DNA of 6,272 nucleotides from DATGEP01 sp035310125 (GCA_035310125.1 DATGEP010000022.1:1-6272); one strand, 5' to 3'; shown: positions 1 through 6,110, counted from the stretch's first letter. Numbers and translations are program-made. The notes: generated by a model not told the origin, from the sequence alone.

Positions 1-501
1 AACCAGGGCTGGGTCACGTACTGGCCGACCACTGCGCTCGTCGTGCCAGCACACGCGCTGGTCACCATTGACATCGAGAACTATGACAGCGCGACGCCGC
101 TGCTCAATCCGTTCTACGCGCGGCCTCAAGGTGTGCAGGGCGACGCGATCAAAGTCGCCGGCCAACCTGTCACACAGGTTGATCCCACCAACGTCTCACA
201 TACCTTCACGATCCACTCGATTCCGAACGCCAATCAGCCGTGGCTCTACGTCAGTGTCCCCGTCACAGGGGAGCCAGGCAACTGCGATCCCTCGCAACCC
301 GACGTCAAGCCGCCCGACTGCGTGCAGGCCGACAACGCCGGTATGCCTCTCACGCCAATGGTGACCGAGTTCTCGTTCATCACGCAGGGGCCGGGGCAGT
401 ATATCTGGCAGTGCATAGATCCGTGTGGCAGCAACTACGACGGCTTCGGTGGTCCCATGTCCACTAAAGGCTACATGTCGGGCACGCTCACGGTGCAATG
501 A
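1..501 (+). CDS. Cupredoxin-domain protein, 5'-truncated (possible oxidase electron donor)
   Basis: The frame is open from the window edge to a TGA at 499-501, so the true start and any signal peptide lie upstream. The GTG at 43 is probably internal, because sequence resembling the domain (GWVTYWP, VPAHALVTIDIENYDS) precedes it. The 166 visible residues look like a cupredoxin beta-sandwich. A copper-binding His sits in SHTFTIH (visible residue 67). The C-terminal loop has YIWQC (Cys138), Cys142, GGPM (Met153) and GYM (Met159), then a closing GTLTV strand. Cys95 and Cys107 lie in a long mid-domain insertion and could form a disulfide. Cupredoxins act outside the membrane in electron transfer. 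Placement 26 nt before coxB suggests a role with the oxidase, either donating electrons (as auracyanins are thought to do in Chloroflexus) or handling copper; this is inference. Unusually, no His follows the ligand Cys, and Cys138-x3-Cys142 resembles half of a CuA site. Family assignment is firm; exact function is unknown. Confidence 0.85.
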   Translation, partial: NQGWVTYWPTTALVVPAHALVTIDIENYDSATPLLNPFYARPQGVQGDAIKVAGQPVTQVDPTNVSHTFTIHSIPNANQPWLYVSVPVTGEPGNCDPSQPDVKPPDCVQADNAGMPLTPMVTEFSFITQGPGQYIWQCIDPCGSNYDGFGGPMSTKGYMSGTLTVQ

Positions 502-527
502 CGGAGAGGGAACGGTAGGACAGGCGT

Positions 528-1364
528 ATGAACACAGCGCAAAGCGAGCAGGGCCACATCAGGCGGGCGGCTATCATCTGGGTGGCCGCGACGGTTGTGG
601 GGTTACTGGTATTTTTCGTTCTCGCGCCACAATTCGAGAGTTGGGGCGTCGTTCCGCCAACAGCTTCCGAGCGGGTGGGCGAGATCAATCAGGTGCTGTG
701 GCTCTTCACAGCGCTCTCTATTCCGGTCTTCACGCTCGTCATCGTCTTCGCGGGCTACAGCATCTTCGCGTTCCGCGAGCGAAATCGCCCGACGAGCGAC
801 GGGCCTGTCATGCGAGGCAATCAGCGGCTCCAGGTCACCTGGATCGGCGTCTCTATCGTGCTGGTAGCGTTCCTCTTCGGGTACGGCCTTTACTTCCTCA
901 ATCAAGTCAGCGCGGCGCCCGCGGGCGATGTGCTGCAGGTGCATGTCACCGGCGAGCAGTGGCTCTGGAACTACTCGTACCCGCAGTACAAAGATATTTC
1001 CGGCACCACGCTCGAGCTCGAGGTCAACCGCCCCGTCGTCTTCACCATCAACTCCATTGATGTGCAGCACTCTTTCTGGATTCCTTCCTTCGGCATCAAG
1101 CAAGATGCGGTTCCCGGCGAGACCACTCACATCAGTGTTACCCCAAACAAGATCGGCGATTTCGTCGTCCGTTGCGCCGAGCTCTGTGGCCTCTACCATG
1201 CTTACATGGAGACGCCAATCCATGTGGTAAGCGCCGCGGATTTTCAGACCTGGGTATCGCAGCAACCGATTCCAGTGACTCCCTCGGCGAGCGCGTTCTC
1301 AACCGGCGGCCCGCCCGAAGCAGCCCTCGTAGGCATCGTTGGTAGGCGTCCGTCCGCCGGTTAG
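528..1364 (+). CDS. coxB: Cytochrome c oxidase subunit II (CuA subunit)
   Basis: This subunit accepts electrons at its external binuclear CuA centre and passes them to haem a in subunit I. The ATG at 528 has an AGGA (517-520) 7 nt upstream. The 278 residues hold three hydrophobic stretches at about 13-33, 56-80 and 103-124. The last two are the usual hairpin; the first may be a signal sequence or a retained anchor. The CuA cupredoxin domain follows, with every ligand present: His181 (DVQHSFWIP), Cys216, Glu218, Cys220, His224 and Met227 (CAELCGLYHAYM). The aromatic electron-entry motif is GEQWLWNY (142-149). The protein ends soon after the CuA domain with a low-complexity tail and no CXXCH, so it is not a caa3-type fusion. 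At the start of the third stretch the usual LE-x-x-W-T pattern reads LQVTWIG. Gln102 therefore replaces the glutamate that sits at the K-channel mouth in mitochondrial and proteobacterial enzymes. coxA starts 15 nt downstream. Confidence 0.97.
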   Translation: MNTAQSEQGHIRRAAIIWVAATVVGLLVFFVLAPQFESWGVVPPTASERVGEINQVLWLFTALSIPVFTLVIVFAGYSIFAFRERNRPTSDGPVMRGNQRLQVTWIGVSIVLVAFLFGYGLYFLNQVSAAPAGDVLQVHVTGEQWLWNYSYPQYKDISGTTLELEVNRPVVFTINSIDVQHSFWIPSFGIKQDAVPGETTHISVTPNKIGDFVVRCAELCGLYHAYMETPIHVVSAADFQTWVSQQPIPVTPSASAFSTGGPPEAALVGIVGRRPSAG

Positions 1365-1379
1365 GAAGGCAGGCATCGA

Positions 1380-3299
1380 ATGAGAAAACTATTCCCAGGC
1401 TATCTCGGCGGCGCCATTCTCGCCATCGTCGGATACATCGTGGGGAACCAGTTCGTCGCGCACTTCATCGGTACGGGTAATGATCCGGCGGGAATCAATT
1501 TCACCGAGCAGGGGCTGGTCATCGGCTGGATCGGCATGCTCATCGGTTGGTTCATCGGCATTGGCGCCCTGAAATATCCTTTCACGTGGGCGCTGGGCAT
1601 GAAAGACCCCGACCATGCGGAGGAGCTGCGGCTCGCCGGCAAAGATGCGGGCATCATCCGCTACTTCCGCTTCACGACCGACCACAAGGTCGTCGGCATT
1701 CAATATCTTGTGACGACGCTCGTCATGCTGGCATTCGGCGGCCTGGGCGCGATGCTCATCCGTTCCGAGTTGATCGTGCCAGGCGCTAAAGCCTTCCCGA
1801 CAGAGACCTACAACACGATCGTCACGATGCACGGAATGTTGATGATCCTCACGACCATCACCTTCTTCATCGGCCCCTTCGGCAATTTCATCGTGCCCAT
1901 CATGATTGGCGCGCGCGACATGGCCTTCCCGCGCCTCAACGCGCTCAGCTTCGCTATGGTCCTGCCGGCGCTCGCCATCTTCGCCTTCATCCCCTTCCTT
2001 GGCTATGGGCAGTCGAATGGCTCCGGCGGCGGCGTACAGACTGGCTGGACCGTGCTAGGCGCTTTGACGGATCAGTCAGGCATGGGATCAATCGCCCTTG
2101 TCTGCGCGGTAATCGTCTTCGGCGCATCGTCCATGCTGGGAGCCGTCAATGTCATTACAACGGTCATCACCATGCGGGCGCCCGGTATGCGCTGGACCCG
2201 CCTACCCATGACCGTCTGGGGCATCTTCGGCGCCGCGCTCCTCGCCGCCATCGGCACCTCTTCGTTCACCGTGGATCTCATCCTCATCGCCATGGATCGT
2301 ATCTACAAGACGAGCTTCTTCGTCGCGCAGACCGGCGGCAATGCGGTCGGCGCGGGCGGGGGCAACGCCTGGCTGTCGCAAAACCTGTTCTGGTTCTTCG
2401 GACACCCAGAGGTCTATCTGATCGTGCTGCCGGCCTTCGGCATCACGCTCGATATCCTCACCACGTTCACCCGCAAGACACTCTACGGCTACAAGATGGC
2501 CGTGCTTGGCATCATGGGCGTCGTCATCCTGAGCTTCCTCGTCTGGGCGCACCATGAATTCACTTCTGGCTGGGCACCGGAGATTCGTGGCGTCTACATG
2601 GCGACCACCGAGCTGATCTCCATCCCGACGGGCTTCGTCTTCCTGGTGGCGCTCGGCACGCTGTGGCGCGGGCGCGTTTGGCTGACGATACCGATGCTCT
2701 TTGCGCTGTCGTTCATCTGGAACTTCCTGATTGGCGGTCTGACGGGCATCTACCTCTCCGATGTACCCGCCGACATCCAGCTCCACGGCGGCATGTTCGT
2801 CACCGCCCACTTCCACTACACCATCGTCGGTGGCGCGTTGATGGGCTTTTTTGCCGCCATCTACTACTGGTTCCCCAAGATGACCGGACGCATGATGGAC
2901 GCGCGACTCGGTTGGATCAGCTTCTGGGGCATCCAGATCGGCTTCAACGTCGCCTTCCTCTCGATGTTCGTCGCCGGCCTCCAGGGCATGCCACGGCGCG
3001 TCGCGGACTACGACCCAATCTTCGCTGGGCCGAACTTCGTGACGAGCATCTTTGCGTTCATCCTCGCCGCCTCGATTGTGCTGTACTTCTACAACATCGC
3101 CTACTCCTGGGTGAGAGGCGAAGTCGCGGCTGCCAATCCGTGGGGCGCCAAGTCCCTTGAGTGGCAGGTTCCCACGCCTGTGCCGCTGGAAAACTTCGAG
3201 GAGATCCCCGTCGTCACCAGTGGTCCCTACGAGTATGGCGAGCCGCTTCCGGCTGCCGGCACCGTGCCGGGCACATCGGGCGGACAGGTCGCGGGCTAA
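1380..3299 (+). CDS. coxA: Cytochrome c oxidase subunit I (A-type haem-copper oxidase)
   Basis: This is the catalytic subunit, which reduces O2 to water at the haem a3-CuB site and pumps protons. The ATG at 1380 follows GGAAGG (1364-1369). It has 639 residues against roughly 510-560 for typical bacterial CoxA. The excess is mainly an N-terminal ~90-residue extension with two predicted helices (about 8-29 and 44-64). The standard fold starts at YFRFTTDHK (95-103) and has twelve helices. Haem a ligands are His151 and His479, and the haem a3 ligand is His477 (AHFHY). CuB ligands are His342, His391 and His392, with Tyr346 for the His-Tyr crosslink (GHPEVY). RR539-540 matches the haem-propionate arginines. 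D-channel residues Asp180, Asn169, Asn187, Ser250-Ser251 and Glu344 are present, which places it in the A1-like group. Deviations by ungapped comparison with bovine subunit I: K319 is Val420, S255 is Leu357, and Mg ligand D369 is Gly470. Glu411 is a novel acidic residue in helix VIII. The C-terminal tail (ANPWGA, LEW, PYEYGEP) is typical. Confidence 0.98.
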   Translation: MRKLFPGYLGGAILAIVGYIVGNQFVAHFIGTGNDPAGINFTEQGLVIGWIGMLIGWFIGIGALKYPFTWALGMKDPDHAEELRLAGKDAGIIRYFRFTTDHKVVGIQYLVTTLVMLAFGGLGAMLIRSELIVPGAKAFPTETYNTIVTMHGMLMILTTITFFIGPFGNFIVPIMIGARDMAFPRLNALSFAMVLPALAIFAFIPFLGYGQSNGSGGGVQTGWTVLGALTDQSGMGSIALVCAVIVFGASSMLGAVNVITTVITMRAPGMRWTRLPMTVWGIFGAALLAAIGTSSFTVDLILIAMDRIYKTSFFVAQTGGNAVGAGGGNAWLSQNLFWFFGHPEVYLIVLPAFGITLDILTTFTRKTLYGYKMAVLGIMGVVILSFLVWAHHEFTSGWAPEIRGVYMATTELISIPTGFVFLVALGTLWRGRVWLTIPMLFALSFIWNFLIGGLTGIYLSDVPADIQLHGGMFVTAHFHYTIVGGALMGFFAAIYYWFPKMTGRMMDARLGWISFWGIQIGFNVAFLSMFVAGLQGMPRRVADYDPIFAGPNFVTSIFAFILAASIVLYFYNIAYSWVRGEVAAANPWGAKSLEWQVPTPVPLENFEEIPVVTSGPYEYGEPLPAAGTVPGTSGGQVAG

Positions 3300-3314
3300 G
3301 AATCCGCATTCGTG

Positions 3315-3351
3315 CCACCGCGCTGTGGGGACAACACTCACATCGCGGTGG
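3315..3351 (+). promoter_or_regulatory. Stem-loop between coxA and coxC
   Basis: Bases 3315-3329 pair with 3337-3351. There are eight perfect pairs (CCACCGCG with CGCGGTGG), one C/T mismatch, then six more pairs including one G-U, around a 7-nt loop. No T-run follows, so it is unlikely to be a simple intrinsic terminator. It lies in the 78-nt coxA-coxC gap, 13 nt before the coxC Shine-Dalgarno. Plausible roles are mRNA processing, stabilising the upstream coxA message, or tuning subunit ratio. The pairing is seen directly; the function is inferred. Confidence 0.6.
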
Positions 3352-3364
3352 AGGCTAGAGAGAA

Positions 3365-3369
3365 AGAGG
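3365..3369 (+). promoter_or_regulatory. Ribosome binding site that sets the coxC start
   Basis: AGAGG at 3365-3369, within the purine-rich tract AGAGAAAGAGG, lies 8 nt before the ATG at 3378. The alternative in-frame GTG at 3312 has no comparable site and would place the strong stem-loop inside the coding region. The ATG is therefore preferred. Confidence 0.7.
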
Positions 3370-3377
3370 CAACACTC

Positions 3378-3989
3378 ATGGATGCGGCAGTAACTGGACA
3401 CGGCCATGGGGCGGCGCATGCGGTAGACGACGAGCGCAAAGTGCGTCTCGGCATGCTCTTCTACGTCCTCACTGACGTGATTCTTGTATTATTCCTCCTC
3501 GCGGCCTACATCTGGCTGCGGGCATACAATACCGACGGCGGCTGGTTCCCCTTCAAGGGCATGCGCCTGCCCGATCAGGGAATGAGCGACTGGCTCGTCA
3601 TCTTGATCGTCGTCAGCGCGATCAGCTTCTATGCCGCGTATCGGGGTATCCGCGCGGGTAACCAGATGGTGCTGCGAGCCGGCCTTGCTGTCGCCGTCAT
3701 CTTGGAGCTCATAACGCTGGTCTTGCAGATCCGCTTCATGGGGCAACAACAATTCTCCACTGGAGACGGCTCCTTTGCCAGCACCTTCATCATGCTCTCC
3801 GGGTATCATGTCTACCACCTGATTCTTGGCGCGTTCCTGGGCCTGGGGCTCCTGAATCGCGCTCTACAGGGCAAATACACCGCGGAGCGCCACCTCGGCC
3901 TCATCACCATCGGGTACTTCTGGTACTGGATGGCGCTATTGCCGGTGGTTGTCTGGTTGATGATGGCCGCGCTCCCGCCGAAGCTGTAA
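3378..3989 (+). CDS. coxC: Cytochrome c oxidase subunit III, short five-helix form
   Basis: Subunit III stabilises the oxidase core and supports proton uptake into the D-channel. Starting at ATG 3378 it is 203 residues. A frame extension to GTG 3312 would add 22 polar residues but is disfavoured by the ribosome binding site and the hairpin. The N-terminus is His-rich (GHGHGAAH, 7-14). Five helices follow at about 24-46, 70-90, 99-118, 134-159 and 173-198, as in short bacterial subunit III proteins that lack the first two helices of the seven-helix form. The best family motif is FIMLSGYHVYHLILGAFLG (137-155), matching the usual FxxLTGxHGxHVxxG. Glu110 in the third helix may correspond to the conserved helix glutamate. 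The last helix reads YFWYWMALLPVVVW instead of the usual YWHFVDVVW, so the His and Asp of that motif are missing and the family match is divergent. ctaG begins 4 nt after the stop. Confidence 0.92.
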   Translation: MDAAVTGHGHGAAHAVDDERKVRLGMLFYVLTDVILVLFLLAAYIWLRAYNTDGGWFPFKGMRLPDQGMSDWLVILIVVSAISFYAAYRGIRAGNQMVLRAGLAVAVILELITLVLQIRFMGQQQFSTGDGSFASTFIMLSGYHVYHLILGAFLGLGLLNRALQGKYTAERHLGLITIGYFWYWMALLPVVVWLMMAALPPKL

Positions 3990-3993
3990 GACT

Positions 3994-4890
3994 ATGAATT
4001 TCTTCGCGTACCTGGCTGGCTGGCAATTCGAGCCGTCCGTGATCCTGTCCCTGGGTATCTCGGCGCTGCTCTACATCCGCGGCGTGGTCTATTCGACACG
4101 CCGCGGACTGGGCCGTCACTTGCGCTGGTACCGCCACATCGCCTTCGTGGGTGGCCTTCTGGCCATCCTGATCGCGCTGGAGTCACCCCTGGATAGCGCC
4201 GCCGATACGCTGCTCTGGGCGCATATGATCCAGCATGAGCTGCTCGTCTTGGTCGCCGCGCCGCTGCTGCTGCTCGGCGCGCCCGCCTGGCCCCTCTGGC
4301 GGGGCATTCCGCTCGTCGCGCGGCGCGCCTCGTTGCGGTGGGTACTGCGCCAGCGCTGGCCGCGCCGGCTCTGGCACGCCATCAGCGTCACGCTCAAACG
4401 GCCGCTCGTGGCGTGGGTGCTCTTCAACGGCGTCTTCACCGTCTGGCATGTCCCGGCGCTCTACGACTTCGCTCTGGATAATCCGCCCGTGCATGTGTTC
4501 GAGCACGTATGCTTCATCGCGACGGCGCTCGCCTTCTGGGCGCAGGTGATCCCGTCGCGACCCTCACGCACCGTCCTGTCATATCCCCGACAAGCGTTGT
4601 ATCTGGGCGCCGCGGGCATCGTCTCCAACGTGCTCGGCTCCGTCTACATTTTCTCGACGGGTCCGCTCTACGCGCACTACGCGACCCTGGCGCGGCCCGC
4701 CGGGATGATGTCGGTGCTCGTAGATCAGCATTTTGGCGGCGCGGCTATGGATATTCCCAGCATGCTGATCTTCTTCCTCGCCACGATCACGGTGATTGGC
4801 CTCTGGCTTCAAGAAGAAGAGCGTGCCCCAGATGAGCAGAGTCCGCTTGTTGTTGCGCAGGCTCTCCGTTCGAGCGTTCACAGCCGGTAG
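3994..4890 (+). CDS. ctaG: Caa3-type cytochrome oxidase assembly factor CtaG (PF09678-like)
   Basis: This is a polytopic membrane protein required for assembly of the oxidase, probably through copper delivery to CuB. It is the Bacillus-type CtaG, unrelated to the Cox11 protein that shares the symbol in proteobacteria. The 298 residues contain about seven hydrophobic segments. Family signatures are the paired histidines in WAHMIQHELL (His77, His81) leading into APLLLLGAP, WHVPALYDFAL (His152), HVFEHVCF (His167, His171) and the late DQHFGGAAMDIPSM (His246). These His residues lie in or near membrane segments and are candidate metal ligands. The ATG at 3994 sits only 4 nt after the coxC stop with no strong Shine-Dalgarno, which implies translational coupling to coxC. 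The C-terminal tail after the last helix (from about 273) is polar and cytosolic. The family assignment is strong; the copper role comes from family knowledge. Confidence 0.93.
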   Translation: MNFFAYLAGWQFEPSVILSLGISALLYIRGVVYSTRRGLGRHLRWYRHIAFVGGLLAILIALESPLDSAADTLLWAHMIQHELLVLVAAPLLLLGAPAWPLWRGIPLVARRASLRWVLRQRWPRRLWHAISVTLKRPLVAWVLFNGVFTVWHVPALYDFALDNPPVHVFEHVCFIATALAFWAQVIPSRPSRTVLSYPRQALYLGAAGIVSNVLGSVYIFSTGPLYAHYATLARPAGMMSVLVDQHFGGAAMDIPSMLIFFLATITVIGLWLQEEERAPDEQSPLVVAQALRSSVHSR

Positions 4891-4965
4891 CGCAAGCGTC
4901 CCGCGCTCGCTCCGGCGATATCTACGATTCTCTCCCTTCACGGAATCTGAAATGGAGCGCGTTCC

Positions 4966-5862
4966 ATGCAACAGGTGAGTACAATCAGCGTACCGTCGCT
5001 GCGGTCAACACTCGCCGCCTATCTGAACCTGATGAAGCCGCATGTGACCGTATTGCTGCTTGGGACGACGCTGGCGGCAATGGCCGTCGCCATCGGCGGT
5101 ATGCCGGGCGCTGGCGTGACGCTCGCAACGCTTATCGCCGGCGCGCTGGCCGCCGGCAGCGCCAACGCCATCAACTGCTACTGGGACCGCGACATTGATC
5201 GCCTCATGAGCCGCACGCGCACGCGCTCGCTACCCGCCGGCCGGGTATCTGAGATGGGCGCGCTGATCTTCGGGCTGGCGGCGGGCGTCGTCTCGTGCGT
5301 TATCTTCGCCGTCTTCGTCAACCTGCTCAGCGCACTCCTTGCGCTTGCCGCCATCCTATTCTACGTCGGCATCTACACAATGTGGCTCAAGCGCACGACG
5401 GCACAGAACATCGTCATCGGCGGCGCTGCCGGCGCGGTGCCCGTCCTGATTGGCTGGGCCGCCGTCACCAACTCGATCAGCGTAACCTCCGTGCTGATGT
5501 TCACGATCATCTTCCTCTGGACACCGCCGCACTTCTGGGCCGTGTCGCTCGTGTTGAAGAAAGACTATGAGCGCGCAGGCGTGCCAATGCTGCCAGTGGT
5601 GCGCGGCGAGAGCGAAACCTATCGTCAGATCCTGTTGTACACCGTCGCGCTGATCCTCGCGTCGCTCGCGCTTGTCGCGACGCACGCGATGGGCGTGCTG
5701 TATCTCGTGACGGCCCTGGTGCTGGGCGCGGCCTTCCTTGGCTTCGTGATCCACCTGCTCCGCACGCGCACCCTACGCAGCGCTCGCTCACTCTTCTGGA
5801 TCTCCAACAACTACCTCGCGTTGCTCTTCGCGGCAATGGTGCTCGACCGCGTGCTACGCTAG
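4966..5862 (+). CDS. ctaB: Protoheme IX farnesyltransferase (haem O synthase)
   Basis: This membrane enzyme transfers a farnesyl group from farnesyl diphosphate to the 2-vinyl of protohaem IX, giving haem O, the precursor of haem A. It has 298 residues, normal for the CtaB/CyoE family of the UbiA superfamily. The Mg-diphosphate motif NxxxDxxxD is Asn70-Asp74-Asp78 (NAINCYWDRDID), followed by SRTRTRSLPAG. Other signatures are YTMWLKRTTAQNIVIGGAAGA (cut here at the last A), GAVPVLIGW, WTPPHFW (185-191) and DYERAGVPMLPVV (200-212). About eight to nine helices are apparent. The ATG at 4966 has GGAG (4954-4957) 8 nt upstream; a nearby ATG at 4952 is out of frame and closes quickly. The gap after ctaG is 75 nt and contains only a weak imperfect hairpin (4883-4916). 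Haem A synthase (ctaA) is not in the window and must lie elsewhere if haem A is made. Confidence 0.97.
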   Translation: MQQVSTISVPSLRSTLAAYLNLMKPHVTVLLLGTTLAAMAVAIGGMPGAGVTLATLIAGALAAGSANAINCYWDRDIDRLMSRTRTRSLPAGRVSEMGALIFGLAAGVVSCVIFAVFVNLLSALLALAAILFYVGIYTMWLKRTTAQNIVIGGAAGAVPVLIGWAAVTNSISVTSVLMFTIIFLWTPPHFWAVSLVLKKDYERAGVPMLPVVRGESETYRQILLYTVALILASLALVATHAMGVLYLVTALVLGAAFLGFVIHLLRTRTLRSARSLFWISNNYLALLFAAMVLDRVLR

Positions 5863-5890
5863 AAGTCAGCTCAGTCCGTTGGGTTAGGAG

Positions 5891-5963
5891 GTGGCGCCGT
5901 GTATGGGTGGCGCCGTGTATGGGTGGCGCCGTGTATGGGTGGCGCCGTGTATGGGTGGCGCCG
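5891..5963. repeat. 16-bp tandem direct repeat, about 4.6 copies
   Basis: Four identical copies of GTGGCGCCGTGTATGG (5891-5906, 5907-5922, 5923-5938, 5939-5954) are followed by nine matching bases (5955-5963). Every unit contains the palindrome GGCGCC, spaced every 16 bp, roughly 1.5 helical turns. The array starts 28 nt after the ctaB stop. The unit length is not a multiple of three and the translated product is low-complexity, so it is most likely non-coding. The perfect identity suggests recent expansion or copy-number instability. In RNA, adjacent GGCGCC elements could pair as 6-bp stems with 10-nt loops. Confidence 0.95.
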
Positions 5964-5977
5964 GCATTCCTGCCGGC
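5960..5977 (+). terminator. GC-rich hairpin after ctaB, weak terminator candidate
   Basis: GCCGGCA (5960-5966) pairs perfectly with TGCCGGC (5971-5977) around a TTCC loop. It begins within the last partial repeat unit and lies about 100 nt beyond the ctaB stop. There is no following T-tract, so a classic intrinsic terminator is not supported. It could be an end-of-operon RNA structure. Confidence 0.3.
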
Positions 5978-6007
5978 CTCGCGGGCATCGCGGCCAGCGC
6001 CACCGAG

Positions 6008-6110
6008 GGCCATCAATTGAGTGTTGACCGATACTGCCGATTCATGCTGGATTGTTGGCCCCTGTCGGGCTTTTGCCCGCTACCCGTCCGTGCGCCGGCC
6101 ATTGATGGCC
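6008..6110. repeat. Separated inverted repeat and palindrome upstream of the last gene
   Basis: GGCCATCAAT (6008-6017) is the exact reverse complement of ATTGATGGCC (6101-6110). The second arm lies inside a shorter palindrome, GGCCAT-TG-ATGGCC (6097-6110). Between the arms is a small 5-bp hairpin CGGGC-TTTT-GCCCG (6066-6079). Paired operator half-sites or a long-range RNA stem are possible; no regulator is identifiable. The remaining bases of 5863-6150 show no convincing gene. Confidence 0.4.

Noticed and set aside
43..45. GTG at 43 as the true start of the cupredoxin
   Set aside because: The frame stays open to base 1 with domain-like sequence before it, there is no signal peptide after it, and no clear Shine-Dalgarno precedes it.
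425..1060. Open frame of 211 codons on the + strand overlapping the cupredoxin end and coxB
   Set aside because: It is an out-of-frame shadow of coxB. Its product is Arg/Ala-rich without domain features, while coxB in the other frame has all CuA ligands.
3312..3377. Upstream GTG start for coxC adding 22 residues
   Set aside because: The added residues are polar and not family-like, the GTG is at the foot of the 3315-3351 hairpin, and a good Shine-Dalgarno precedes the ATG at 3378.
2202..3419. Long open frame on the minus strand (405 codons) opposite coxA
   Set aside because: It lies antisense to an unambiguous coxA, its translation is charged and low-complexity with no recognisable domain, and long antisense frames are common in GC-rich genes.
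4883..4916. Imperfect hairpin spanning the ctaG stop codon (GCCGG with CCGGC, AGCGC with GCGCT)
   Set aside because: The two short stems are joined by an asymmetric bulge with no T-run, which is expected by chance in such GC-rich sequence.
5891..5963. Tandem repeats as a CRISPR array
   Set aside because: The units are directly adjacent with no spacers and are only 16 bp long.
6024..6053. Possible sigma-70 promoter with TTGACC at 6024-6029
   Set aside because: The -35-like hexamer is good, but no position 16-18 nt downstream resembles TATAAT (best is TGGATT, three of six matches).
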